NCBI GenBank assembly: GCA_944325175.1
Contig: CALUYZ010000001.1
Coordinates: forward strand, 114,009 to 178,008
Length of the DNA: 64,000 nucleotides
Reading direction: 5' to 3'
Source of the DNA: Candidatus Gastranaerophilales bacterium
GTDB taxonomy: Bacteria > Cyanobacteriota > Vampirovibrionia > Gastranaerophilales > Gastranaerophilaceae
Shown here piece by piece: positions 11,012 to 18,841 of this stretch. A program made the translations under genes and the position numbers. Each line of letters starts with the position of its first letter. Positions within the stretch are counted from its first letter, which is position 1. The notes beneath the pieces are model-generated. The model was not told the origin of the DNA, searched no databases, and was given only the letters and a program-made list of their open reading frames with translations.

Positions 11012-11728
11012 ATGAAAAAATTGTTAGCTTTATTTGCTTTTATTCTTGTTTTAACAACGGCAGCTTATGCAGAAGCCAAGCAAGAACAAGGCTATATTTC
11101 AGTAAATGTTGAAGCAAGCGAAGATTATAACCCGACATTGGTTAAACTTTCTTTTGCAATAGAAACAAGAGATAAAGACCCTGAAATTACGGCAAATTTA
11201 AACAAACAGCAAAGCGAAAAAGTAATTAACGCCGTAAAAGCCTTAATTGACACAACCAAAAACGAAACTATAAAAACAACTTCATATTATTTTAACCCCG
11301 AATACAGCTATAAAGACGGCAGAAAATTAACGGGCTATGTTGCAGTTAATACACTTCAAATTGCAATTAAAGATCCGAACAAAACAGGAAAAATAATTTC
11401 AACTGCCCTTTCTAACGGTGCAAATTCAGTTAGCGGCTTAGAATTCATTCTTGAAGAAACGAACGATAACTGCAACTTATTAATGCAAAAAGCGGCACAA
11501 GGCGCAAAAGAAAGAGCGAATAAAATTGCAGCTTCAATGAATACATCAGTTATCGGCATAAAATCAATTAATGCAAGCTGTTCAACAAATTCAAATTATT
11601 CAGCCAACCTTAGAATGATGAACTCAAAAGCTATGGCAGATACAGCCGCAGAAGGAGCAAACATTCCCGTTGAAATGGGCAAAACAAAATTAAGAGCTTA
11701 TGTAAACGCTGATTTTTATGTTAAATAA
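11012..11728 (+). CDS. SIMPL-domain (DUF541) periplasmic protein
   Basis: 238 residues. A Sec signal peptide (MKKLLALFAFILVLTTAAYA, cleavage after AYA) is followed by a single SIMPL/DUF541 domain: VNVEASEDYNPTLVKLSFAI at the start, the KTTSYYFNPEYSYKDGRKL hairpin, and the usual A..RA..IA.S segment (AKERANKIAASMN). Members are periplasmic or envelope proteins of uncertain function, some linked to oxidative stress. It follows ligA by 15 bp with an AAAGAGG site and ends at a strong terminator, so the two may be co-transcribed. Confidence 0.85.
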   Translation: MKKLLALFAFILVLTTAAYAEAKQEQGYISVNVEASEDYNPTLVKLSFAIETRDKDPEITANLNKQQSEKVINAVKALIDTTKNETIKTTSYYFNPEYSYKDGRKLTGYVAVNTLQIAIKDPNKTGKIISTALSNGANSVSGLEFILEETNDNCNLLMQKAAQGAKERANKIAASMNTSVIGIKSINASCSTNSNYSANLRMMNSKAMADTAAEGANIPVEMGKTKLRAYVNADFYVK

Positions 11729-11741
11729 ATTTCTTTTCATT

Positions 11742-11770
11742 AAAATCGCCCTATAAAAGGGCGATTTTTT
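11742..11770 (+). terminator. Rho-independent terminator after ligA-SIMPL
   Basis: AAATCGCCC and GGGCGATTT form a 9-bp stem with a short TATAAAA loop, followed by a T run. Confidence 0.85.
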
Positions 11771-11779
11771 TCTTTAAAT

Positions 11780-11809
11780 TTGACATTTTCTTTGCTGAAA
11801 GCTTAAAAT
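11780..11809 (+). promoter_or_regulatory. probable promoter of the ComEA-like/DtxR pair
   Basis: TTGACA (11780-11785) and TAAAAT (11804-11809), 18-bp spacer. It lies between the terminator at 11742 and the ATG at 11836. Confidence 0.6.
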
Positions 11810-11835
11810 TAGAAAAGTTGAACAATGGGTAATTT

Positions 11836-12264
11836 ATGCGCGCATTAATTGTTGCAATATACATTATAACAATGTTTTACTTTTTATTTAGAGGCTATGG
11901 CTACATATTTGCCTCTATGCTTGTTTTAGGAATTATTTTCATAATGTGCCTTCCGATGCACAAAAGAAAGCAAATCGAAAATGCTAAAATAAGAATAATC
12001 CATGCTCTAAGAAAAAAATCAAAAGGTGAGATTATAAAACCTTTTATAGAAGTTAATTCCGCCCCTTGGTATGTTTTGGCAGAACTCCCCGGGGTTTCAA
12101 TCGAAGCTGCAAAACAAGCGGTTGAATTAAGAAGACATAACGGCGCATTTCCCTCAATTAATGTTTTTATTGCCCTTCTTCACATAAAACAAATTTATGT
12201 AGAGCATATAAAATCTGTTGCTTATGTTAAAAATGAAACGGCACCTATAAACCGGAAAGAATAA
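11836..12264 (+). CDS. membrane-anchored ComEA-like helix-hairpin-helix protein
   Basis: 142 residues. Two close hydrophobic segments (about 4-20 and 24-40) are followed by a basic linker and a helix-hairpin-helix domain: FIEVNSAPWYVLAELPGVSIEAAKQAVE, then RRHNGAFPSINVFIALL, matching the ComEA/T2SK pattern (iNvNtA....L..lpGIg...A..I...R...G.F). ComEA proteins bind incoming DNA during natural transformation, which would suit a cell with many pilins, but HhH domains of this type also occur in unrelated membrane proteins. No good Shine-Dalgarno is present. The stop is 7 bp before the DtxR-like gene. Confidence 0.65.
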   Translation: MRALIVAIYIITMFYFLFRGYGYIFASMLVLGIIFIMCLPMHKRKQIENAKIRIIHALRKKSKGEIIKPFIEVNSAPWYVLAELPGVSIEAAKQAVELRRHNGAFPSINVFIALLHIKQIYVEHIKSVAYVKNETAPINRKE

Positions 12265-12271
12265 AAAACAA

Positions 12272-12667
12272 ATGGAAAACCAGCTTTCACAAAGTCTTGA
12301 AGATTATCTTGAAATTATCTATACCAAAATAAAAGAAAACAAAAAAGTTAAAGCTATTGATATTTCACGACAATTAAATGTTTCAAGGGCATCTGTAACA
12401 GAAGCTTTAAATAAGCTTTCTGAAAAAGGTTATATACATTATGAAAAATATGGCGATATTTTAATAAATGAACTTGGTATAAAAAAAGCAAAAGAAATTG
12501 TTTCAAGACATAATGAGCTTTCTTTGTTTCTGAAAAATTTAGGCATAGATGAAAAAGAAGCAGAAAAAACTGCCTGTAAAATCGAGCATATAATTTCAAA
12601 TAATGTTCAAAAAAGAATAAAAGCCTTCAATAATTTTTGTAAACAAAATCCTGATTTGAAGTTCTAA
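12272..12667 (+). CDS. DtxR/MntR-family metal-dependent repressor
   Basis: 131 residues. Residues 1-65 form the winged helix (SQSLEDYLEIIYTKI, recognition helix SRASVTEALNKLSEKGYI). Residues 70-125 are the metal-binding and dimerisation helices. Metal ligands can be matched: Asp and Glu of LEDYLE, His of SRHNEL, and C-x-x-E-H in CKIEH. The Cys at that place is what DtxR/IdeR iron sensors have (MntR has Glu), so iron is the better guess. There is no SH3-like third domain. Five bases after its stop begins a promoter overlapping half of a DtxR box, so the regulator probably controls its neighbour. Confidence 0.85.
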   Translation: MENQLSQSLEDYLEIIYTKIKENKKVKAIDISRQLNVSRASVTEALNKLSEKGYIHYEKYGDILINELGIKKAKEIVSRHNELSLFLKNLGIDEKEAEKTACKIEHIISNNVQKRIKAFNNFCKQNPDLKF

Positions 12668-12671
12668 GCGC

Positions 12672-12700
12672 TTGACATTTTGTTAGGTTAGCCTTACAAT
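12672..12700 (+). promoter_or_regulatory. sigma70 promoter overlapped by a DtxR-box-like operator
   Basis: TTGACA (12672-12677), 17-bp spacer, TACAAT (12695-12700). The spacer contains TTAGGTTAGCCT (12683-12694), which equals the first 12 bases of the classical DtxR consensus TTAGGTTAGCCTAACCTAA; the second half is degenerate. A repressor bound here would block the -10. The DtxR-like gene ends just upstream. Confidence 0.65.
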
Positions 12701-12706
12701 TAAATT

Positions 12707-12792
12707 ATTCAAGTAAGCCATAAATAACTTCATATCAAATTACATCTATGTATTAGCTTTTATTAAGTGGGGTTTTTGTCCTCACTTTTTTA
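12707..12792 (+). ncRNA. candidate short, iron-controlled RNA
   Basis: From the expected start site (about 12707) the DNA runs some 60 bases with no plausible ORF (the only ATG, at 12748, meets a stop after one more codon) into AAGTGGGG / CCTCACTT (12765-12787) and a T run. That gives a transcript of about 85 nt with a Rho-independent end. The next gene starts 125 bp later with its own -10. An alternative is that the hairpin merely terminates the upstream operon. Confidence 0.4.
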
Positions 12793-12907
12793 TTATTTTA
12801 AAAATAATTTATATGCCACCTGTGGTTTATTTAATTAAAAATAATAGCCTTTATGTCCAACAAAATATTTTAGGAATTTTTGCTATATTTTTAAAACTTT
12901 TGTTTGC

Positions 12908-12913
12908 TATAAT
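12908..12913 (+). promoter_or_regulatory. extended -10 giving a probable leaderless transcript
   Basis: TG-C-TATAAT with six bases (GTTTTT) to the ATG at 12920. The expected start site coincides with the A of the start codon. No -35 match is seen, as is usual for extended -10 promoters. Confidence 0.5.
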
Positions 12914-12919
12914 GTTTTT

Positions 12920-13774
12920 ATGTTTAAGAGAATTAAAAAATTTCTAATTATATTTACCGCTGTCTTTACTTTGTTTGTGCAAAATTCGACAGATTGTTTT
13001 GCAGCCACCAACATTCAAGAACAGTTAACAAGAATTGAAAATGAAGTTTGGGGCTTTTCTTATGACAATGAATCTGATTTAGAAAGAACCCAAAGGCTTG
13101 AAAAACAAGTTTTTGGCAAGGCACAAACAACTTCTGATATTCAAAAAAGAATTGACAAACTTACAAAAACATTGGGGATAGAAACCCTTGAAGAAGCAAA
13201 AAGTTCTTTGTCTGATTTATATGTTGGCGAAAAAGCAGGACCAAACGTTGAATATCCTCAAATAGATATGCTTGAAAATGAACTTTTAGGCAGCGTTCAT
13301 AAAACAGATAATATTAATGTAAGGTTAGAACGCCTTGAAAAGAAAGTGTTTGGAGCTAAACAAGAAGGTGACCTTTCAATCAGAACAGAAAATTTGAAGC
13401 GCCACAGTCAGGTTTCAGGAACACAAAATTCTGTTTACGGCTCAGGGGATAATCAATATAAGCCAAACAACTTTCAAAACAGACAAATTTATGACAATGA
13501 AATTCAATTCCAATTAACTGCGCTTGAAAACGCAATTTTTTCATCGGATTTTTCTCAAGAACCTATTCCTTTAAGGCTGGTTAGGTTAGAGAATAAAATT
13601 TTCCAAAGAGATTTTAGAGATGATGATATTCAAACAAGAATTTCAAGAATTCAAGCAGCAGCAACAGCGGGAAAAACAGCAAAATATTATGACGGAAACA
13701 AATTCCAAAAATTTGCATCAACGGGAATTCAGGCTGCAAGCTTTCTTTTGATGATACTTGCTTTTATTCTCTAA
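12920..13774 (+). CDS. secreted or envelope protein with repeated LE.(K/N).(V/I)F motifs
   Basis: 284 residues, family not recognised. Residues 1-28 are a signal peptide (FLIIFTAVFTLFVQ, cleavage near CFAA). The body holds degenerate repeats of about 40-50 residues: LTRIENEVWGFSYDNESDLE, QRLEKQVFGKAQTTSDIQKR, MLENELLGSVHKTDNINVRL, ERLEKKVFGAKQEGDLSIRT, ALENAIFSSDFSQEPIPLRL and RLENKIFQRDFRDDDIQTRI. Each starts as an amphipathic helix ending in (V/I)F or LG, then an acidic loop and R-L/I. A hydrophobic segment (about 268-284) ends the protein and could anchor it. TGCTATAAT ends 6 nt before the ATG, with no Shine-Dalgarno. Confidence 0.7.
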   Translation: MFKRIKKFLIIFTAVFTLFVQNSTDCFAATNIQEQLTRIENEVWGFSYDNESDLERTQRLEKQVFGKAQTTSDIQKRIDKLTKTLGIETLEEAKSSLSDLYVGEKAGPNVEYPQIDMLENELLGSVHKTDNINVRLERLEKKVFGAKQEGDLSIRTENLKRHSQVSGTQNSVYGSGDNQYKPNNFQNRQIYDNEIQFQLTALENAIFSSDFSQEPIPLRLVRLENKIFQRDFRDDDIQTRISRIQAAATAGKTAKYYDGNKFQKFASTGIQAASFLLMILAFIL

Positions 13775-13830
13775 CTTAAAATTTCTTTAAGGCAAATAAT
13801 AAAAAACCTAAAACAATCTGATTTTTATTC

Positions 13831-14415
13831 TCAGCATTTTATAAGCGGTTTTATATTTGTATCATAAAGTTCTAATGCTCTAGCTTTAAGTTTTTCTAAG
13901 TGACGGAAAAAGCTTGCCTGTTCTTGTTTTACCGTTCTGCCTTTTTTGTGGTATGTTTCATAGCGCCCTTCAATAAAGTTCTTTTCTGTTCTTTCTAATT
14001 TTTTTTTGGCGTTCATATAGTCTAAAACTTTGTCTCCGTCGCAATTCAGTGTTTTAAAAAGCTTTCTTGCACATTCGTTACCGTTTGCAACTTCGGTTAT
14101 AATTGCTTCATCTCTTGCGCCTATCATCCAAAAATTTCTTTTACCCTTGTTTGGGTCTGTAAAAATTTCTTTATATTTTTTTATATTTTCTTTTCTTACG
14201 GGGTTATATCTCAAAACACCTTCAACAACAACGGCGGTAACTGCTGCCCCTAACAATATCTTTTTCCAAGGTAAACCGCTTTTTTGTTTGTCCGGTTTTT
14301 TGGAAACTTCTTTTCCCTTAAAACTTGACTCGTTTAAATTATGATGCGTGAAACTCCGCATTTTTGGCACAACCGTATTATACGTATTTGTCCTTATAGA
14401 TGTAATAAGGCTCAT
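13831..14415 (-). CDS. hypothetical protein with one membrane segment
   Basis: 194 residues, no family recognised. N-terminal 50 residues are polar (IRTNTYNTVVPKMRSFTHHN, then ESSFKGKEVSKKPDKQ). One hydrophobic helix follows (ILLGAAVTAVVVEGVL, about 52-67), then a charged C-terminal domain with a likely coiled coil (NAKKKLERTEKNFIEGRYET). A GAGAGA site precedes the ATG. The ESSFKG stretch resembles IQFKG in the unrelated protein at 51811. Probably membrane-bound with the bulk on one face; the side is not determinable here. Confidence 0.6.
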   Translation of the reverse strand: MSLITSIRTNTYNTVVPKMRSFTHHNLNESSFKGKEVSKKPDKQKSGLPWKKILLGAAVTAVVVEGVLRYNPVRKENIKKYKEIFTDPNKGKRNFWMIGARDEAIITEVANGNECARKLFKTLNCDGDKVLDYMNAKKKLERTEKNFIEGRYETYHKKGRTVKQEQASFFRHLEKLKARALELYDTNIKPLIKC

Positions 14416-14516
14416 TTATAATCTCTCTATTTTTTCTCTTAAACTTCTCAGGTGTACAAATCATGAAAATGAAATAATTTGCTCTTTTTTTATTAAATTT
14501 TAAGAAAGTTTAAAAT

Positions 14517-14553
14517 AACAACCCTGAAACTAAATTATAGAATCAGGGTTGTT
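14517..14553 (-). terminator. terminator after the gene at 14584-15294
   Basis: AACAACCCTGA and TCAGGGTTGTT pair over 11 bp. In minus-strand sense the stem is followed by ATTTTAA. Confidence 0.75.
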
Positions 14554-14583
14554 ACGGTTCGGAAATAGTATGTTGGAACATTA

Positions 14584-15294
14584 TTACTTGTTTGCTTCTT
14601 CATTTCCTCTGTGAGAAAAAACCTCGCCAACTGTTTTGCCGACGTTATATGCAAGAATTGAACCGCCTACAAATAAGACATCAAGTCCGATTTTTAACAG
14701 CGTTTGTTTTGCGCTTCCGTTTTTGGAAGTTCCCAGCTGTTTATACCAATTTGATGCTTTTTCCGCTAAATTTTTAATGGTTGACGATTTAGACAAAAGA
14801 TTTGCAGTTTTTCCGGCTAAACCTGTTGTTGCCTGAGAAGAATTTGTAAGTGCGCTTCTTGTATATTTCATAACGGATTCCACGCCAAACATGGTTGCCA
14901 TTGCAGATGTTTCTTCAATTATAGCTGCATATTGATCGTCATCGTTTAAAACTCTGACACCTGCTGCAACGCACAATAACGGATTAACCGCTTTTTGAGC
15001 CAAGGCACCCACTTTTGTTGAAGCGCCCGTTGACGATGTAATTTTTTCTAAAGCTTCTTCGCCTGTTTTGCCGCCTATATTTTTAAATAGTCCTTCTACG
15101 GCAGAATCAGCACCTTTTAATATATTGCTTGCGCCGTTTGTTACGCCAGAAAATAATGAAGAAGTTGAACTTGAAATTCCGTCCAATGAACTTACGGATT
15201 GACAAAGTGCAACTGCGCCACGTGTGCCTTCATGTTGGTCAACACACTTATAGCCGTTCCTTCCTGCAAATAATACTGATGTAACTACACCCAT
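14584..15294 (-). CDS. hypothetical glycine/serine-rich protein with C-terminal membrane segment
   Basis: 236 residues, family not recognised. Starts at 15294 after AAAAAGG. The N-terminal part is rich in Ser, Gly and Ala (VSSLDGISSSTSSLFSGVTN), the middle has short hydrophobic helices (KVGALAQKAVNPLLCVAAGV), and a stronger hydrophobic segment lies near the end (IGLDVLFVGGSILAYNVGKT) before a short charged tail. Three Cys. Small-residue spacing resembles that in other lineage-specific proteins of the window (21027, 21777, 57376). Could be a membrane or phage-tail-measure-like protein; neither is well supported. Confidence 0.6.
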   Translation of the reverse strand: MGVVTSVLFAGRNGYKCVDQHEGTRGAVALCQSVSSLDGISSSTSSLFSGVTNGASNILKGADSAVEGLFKNIGGKTGEEALEKITSSTGASTKVGALAQKAVNPLLCVAAGVRVLNDDDQYAAIIEETSAMATMFGVESVMKYTRSALTNSSQATTGLAGKTANLLSKSSTIKNLAEKASNWYKQLGTSKNGSAKQTLLKIGLDVLFVGGSILAYNVGKTVGEVFSHRGNEEANK

Positions 15295-15380
15295 CTAAAA
15301 TGCCTTTTTAAACTTCCACATTATAAATAAGTATTTTTGCATCTATAAAATTGCCATAAATTTATAAAATTTAATATTTA

Positions 15381-15409
15381 TTTACAACCCCTGTTATTTA
15401 GACTAAAAT
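15381..15409 (+). promoter_or_regulatory. promoter of the DUF1015-GH13-M20-EamA run
   Basis: TTTACA (15381-15386), 17-bp spacer, TAAAAT (15404-15409), followed by an AAAGGAG site before the ATG at 15444. Confidence 0.65.
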
Positions 15410-15443
15410 CAAGATACAAAACGACTTTATAAAGGAGAAAACA

Positions 15444-16721
15444 ATGGTAGAAATAAGACCTTTAAATGCAATAGTTTATAATCAAGAAATTGTTGATATG
15501 AATAAAGTTATAGCACCTCCGTATGATGTAATAACATCTGATTATTGCGATAAATTATATGAAAGAGACCCGCATAACATTGTAAGGTTAATTTTAACCA
15601 AAGGTGAAAACAGATACACCGACGCCAAAAAATTCTATGAAGAATGGCTTAAAGAAGGGGTTTTAATTAAAACTAAAAAACCTGTAATTTTATATATAAT
15701 TCAAAAATATACAACAGATTCAGGAAGAATTGTTGAAAGAAAAGGTTTTATTGCAAGAAATAAAATTGAAAGCTTTGAATCTAAAAAAATTCTTCCCCAC
15801 GAATATACAATGGGCGGTCCGAAAGAAGACAGGCTTAAATTAACAAGAGCGGTTAATGCCAACTTATCTCAAATTTTTATGGTATATCAAGACCCTTCTA
15901 TGGTAATTGAAAATTTAATTGCGCCAAAATATATCAACAATCAAAAACCTTTTATAGATGTAAAAGATGATAACGGCGTGCAAAATATTGTTTATTTAAT
16001 TGATGATGAAAAAGACATTAATTTAATTGAAAGAACTTTGGAAGATAAAACCCTTTTAATTGCAGACGGTCACCACAGATATGAAACAGCCATGAACTAT
16101 TCAAAAGAATCAACTGATCCTGAAGCACAATATGTCATGAGCTATTTTACAAACTCTGAAGATGATAATTTAATTATCTTCCCTACTCATAGAATTATCA
16201 CAAAAGATATTGATACAAAAGCTATTATGGCTGCCGTTGAAAAATATTATGATGTTACAAGACTTCCTTTTGATGCTTTCAATAAAATTCAAATTAAAAA
16301 ACAATTTTTGGATGAAATTGAAGAATCAAATAAAACAAGAATTACAACGGGGCTTTATTTAAAAGGCGATAACTCTTTCTATATTTTAAAACTGAAAGAC
16401 GGTATGACAAATTTAATTGATGCACCAAAAGTTTTAGCCAAACTTGATTTATTTGTTCTTCAAGAATTAATTATTACAAAAGAACTAAAATATACAAAAG
16501 AAGAACAAATGGCACAAGACGGCATAAAATATATCAAACAGGAATATGAAGCATTTGATGCAATAGATAATAATAGAGCGCAAGCAAGCTTTATTATGGC
16601 ATATCCTAAAATGCAAGATATTAAAGATGTTTCAAAAGAAGGATACAGAATGCCGCAAAAATCAACTTATTTTTATCCTAAACTATTATCAGGCATTGTA
16701 ATTAACCCTCTTTATAAATAA
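15444..16721 (+). CDS. DUF1015 family protein
   Basis: 425 residues, the normal length for DUF1015. Recognised by the N-terminal RPLNAIVYN and IAPPYDVI, the DPHNIVRLIL segment, and the hallmark LLIADGHHRYETAMNY (about 208-223). The family is common in Clostridia and deep-branching bacteria, often near serine or carbohydrate metabolism genes; its activity is not settled to my knowledge. It is cytoplasmic, with no signal or membrane helix. AAAGGAG lies 8 nt before the ATG. The stop overlaps the next start by one base (TAATG), so translation of the debranching enzyme is coupled to it. Confidence 0.85.
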   Translation: MVEIRPLNAIVYNQEIVDMNKVIAPPYDVITSDYCDKLYERDPHNIVRLILTKGENRYTDAKKFYEEWLKEGVLIKTKKPVILYIIQKYTTDSGRIVERKGFIARNKIESFESKKILPHEYTMGGPKEDRLKLTRAVNANLSQIFMVYQDPSMVIENLIAPKYINNQKPFIDVKDDNGVQNIVYLIDDEKDINLIERTLEDKTLLIADGHHRYETAMNYSKESTDPEAQYVMSYFTNSEDDNLIIFPTHRIITKDIDTKAIMAAVEKYYDVTRLPFDAFNKIQIKKQFLDEIEESNKTRITTGLYLKGDNSFYILKLKDGMTNLIDAPKVLAKLDLFVLQELIITKELKYTKEEQMAQDGIKYIKQEYEAFDAIDNNRAQASFIMAYPKMQDIKDVSKEGYRMPQKSTYFYPKLLSGIVINPLYK

Positions 16722-18841
16722 TGAGAAAAAAATTTCTAACAAATTCAAATATTCAATACGGCGCAAGTTTAAATAAAAAAAGGAAAACCATAGAATTTAA
16801 ACTTGCGTCTTACGGTGCCCAAAATGTTGTTTTGTGCATTTTTAAAAATCCTGTTGGTGATGTTCCTTTTTTTGAAATAGAAATGGAAAAAGAAGAACAT
16901 TTATTCAAAGTATCGGTTCCAATAAAAAAATTGTTAAAAAGAAGAGATGTTTTTTACTATGGCTATAGAATTTTTGGTGCAAATTTTAAAAAACAACAGG
17001 GGTATTTTGCAGGGTCTGACATAGGTTTTGTTTCAAAATTAGACAATGAAGGCAATCGTTTTAACCCTAATAAATTGGCATTTGACCCGTATTCCCTTGA
17101 ATTATCCCACCTTCATTCATCCGTTTCAACCAATCTTGAACCTTTTAGATCGGGCGAGAAAAATTATTTATCCGACAATTCAAAAATTGCTCCAAAGTCT
17201 GTATTTAAAATTATAAAAGAGCATAAAATATATAAAACATCTGAAAGAAGCCTAAAAGATGAAATTATAGCTGAAGTTCATCTTAAAGATTTAACAAGAT
17301 TGTTAAAAATGAAAGAAAAAGGAACATATAAAGGTGCTTCTAAGTTTGTAAAAGAAATTAAAAAAACAGGCGTCACAATGGTTGAATTTTTGCCCTTATG
17401 CGAATTTGATTCAAATATAGACGGCATAAACCACTGGGGCTATATGCCTTTGAATTATTTTGCAGTTAAAAAAGCATATTCAACAAACAAAAAACCCTAT
17501 GGCGCATTATATGAATTCAGAAAGCTTATTAACGAATTTCATAAAAACGACATCAAAGTTTGTATGGATGTTGTTTATAACCATACAGGAGAAGGCAGAA
17601 CGTTTGGTGATAATGAAGATGCAGCCTTATTTTCATACGCCTTAATTGATAATAACAGCTATTATAAACTTGCCCAAAATGCCCATTATACAAACCATTC
17701 AGGTTGCGGAAACGATGTTAATACTTTAAATAAAACCGCAGAAAATCTGATTATAGACTCTCTTAAATTTTGGATAAATCAAGGAATTGATGCATTTCGT
17801 TTTGATTTAGCCGTTTGTCTTATGGATACATCAAGATCAGGCTATGCAATGTATGATAAACAAGGCGGCATTTTAAAAAATTTAAAGGAAAATCTTGAAA
17901 AATCAGGTCATAAAATTTTAGAGCCAAATGAAAAGGGTGATGGAATTTATCTTATAGCAGAACCTTGGATGTGCTCGGGTGCTAATAATTACCAATTAGG
18001 AAATTTCCCTTCTTATTTTGCAGAATGGAACGATGTTACAAGAGATACAATAAGAGCAATTTCAATTCGTCCCGAAAATGTAAATCCAAAAGCAATGAGA
18101 AACGTTATTGAAGGTCAACCTAATAAATTTAGGGGTAAATTAAGAAGCATAAACTATGTATGCTCTCATGACGGCTTTTCTCTGTTTGATTTAAACACTT
18201 TCGATGCTCCAAACAAAGAAACAAAAGGCGGCTTCAGAGGTGAGATGTGTTCAAGCTATAATCACGACATTATAGAACAGGATAATCAAATAAGAAAGCA
18301 AATTTTAATAATAATGTTATCTTACGGAATACCCATGGTTCAGTTTGGGGATATTTTCCTTCACTCAAAAGAAGGCAATAACAACAGCTACAATCAAGAT
18401 AACAAAATAAACAGAATTAACTATAAATTGGATGAAAGAAAAAAAGAATTATCAAATTATATAAAAGAGCTGATTAAATTCAGAAAAGCAAATAAAATAT
18501 TTTTTGATGACAACTACCCGAAAAAAATATCTTATTATTATCCAAACGGCTTTAATATAAGCGATTACGACGATTCCTATTGGAAAAACAACCGTTCGAA
18601 TGTAATATGTTTTAAGGTTACAAGTGAAGAATATAACTACTATATCGCAATTTCAAAAGACAAAAACCCTATCAAAATTCTTCTTCCCAAAAATTCATCA
18701 AATAAAAAATGGTCTTTAATTGCAGATACAAAAGAAAATTATATTAATCAAAAAGGTAAAGTATACAATGGCGAAATTTACGAGCTAAAGCCAATGTCAG
18801 CATGCATTTTTATGGAAAAAGGAGTCAAACTGTGGAATTAA
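16721..18841 (+). CDS. glycoside hydrolase family 13, glycogen-debranching/isoamylase type
   Basis: 706 residues. Hydrolyses alpha-1,6 branches in glycogen or related glucans, in the cytoplasm (no signal peptide). An N-terminal early-set beta domain (about 1-110) precedes the (beta/alpha)8 barrel. GH13 regions visible: I in DVVYNHTGEG, II with the nucleophile Asp in IDAFRFDLA, III with the acid Glu in YLIAEPW, IV in YVCSHDGFS. The MVEFLPLCEF and NHWGYMPLNYF stretch is typical of GlgX/TreX/pullulanase-type enzymes; which substrate is preferred cannot be told. Overlaps the peptidase start by ten bases downstream. Confidence 0.88.
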   Translation: MRKKFLTNSNIQYGASLNKKRKTIEFKLASYGAQNVVLCIFKNPVGDVPFFEIEMEKEEHLFKVSVPIKKLLKRRDVFYYGYRIFGANFKKQQGYFAGSDIGFVSKLDNEGNRFNPNKLAFDPYSLELSHLHSSVSTNLEPFRSGEKNYLSDNSKIAPKSVFKIIKEHKIYKTSERSLKDEIIAEVHLKDLTRLLKMKEKGTYKGASKFVKEIKKTGVTMVEFLPLCEFDSNIDGINHWGYMPLNYFAVKKAYSTNKKPYGALYEFRKLINEFHKNDIKVCMDVVYNHTGEGRTFGDNEDAALFSYALIDNNSYYKLAQNAHYTNHSGCGNDVNTLNKTAENLIIDSLKFWINQGIDAFRFDLAVCLMDTSRSGYAMYDKQGGILKNLKENLEKSGHKILEPNEKGDGIYLIAEPWMCSGANNYQLGNFPSYFAEWNDVTRDTIRAISIRPENVNPKAMRNVIEGQPNKFRGKLRSINYVCSHDGFSLFDLNTFDAPNKETKGGFRGEMCSSYNHDIIEQDNQIRKQILIIMLSYGIPMVQFGDIFLHSKEGNNNSYNQDNKINRINYKLDERKKELSNYIKELIKFRKANKIFFDDNYPKKISYYYPNGFNISDYDDSYWKNNRSNVICFKVTSEEYNYYIAISKDKNPIKILLPKNSSNKKWSLIADTKENYINQKGKVYNGEIYELKPMSACIFMEKGVKLWN

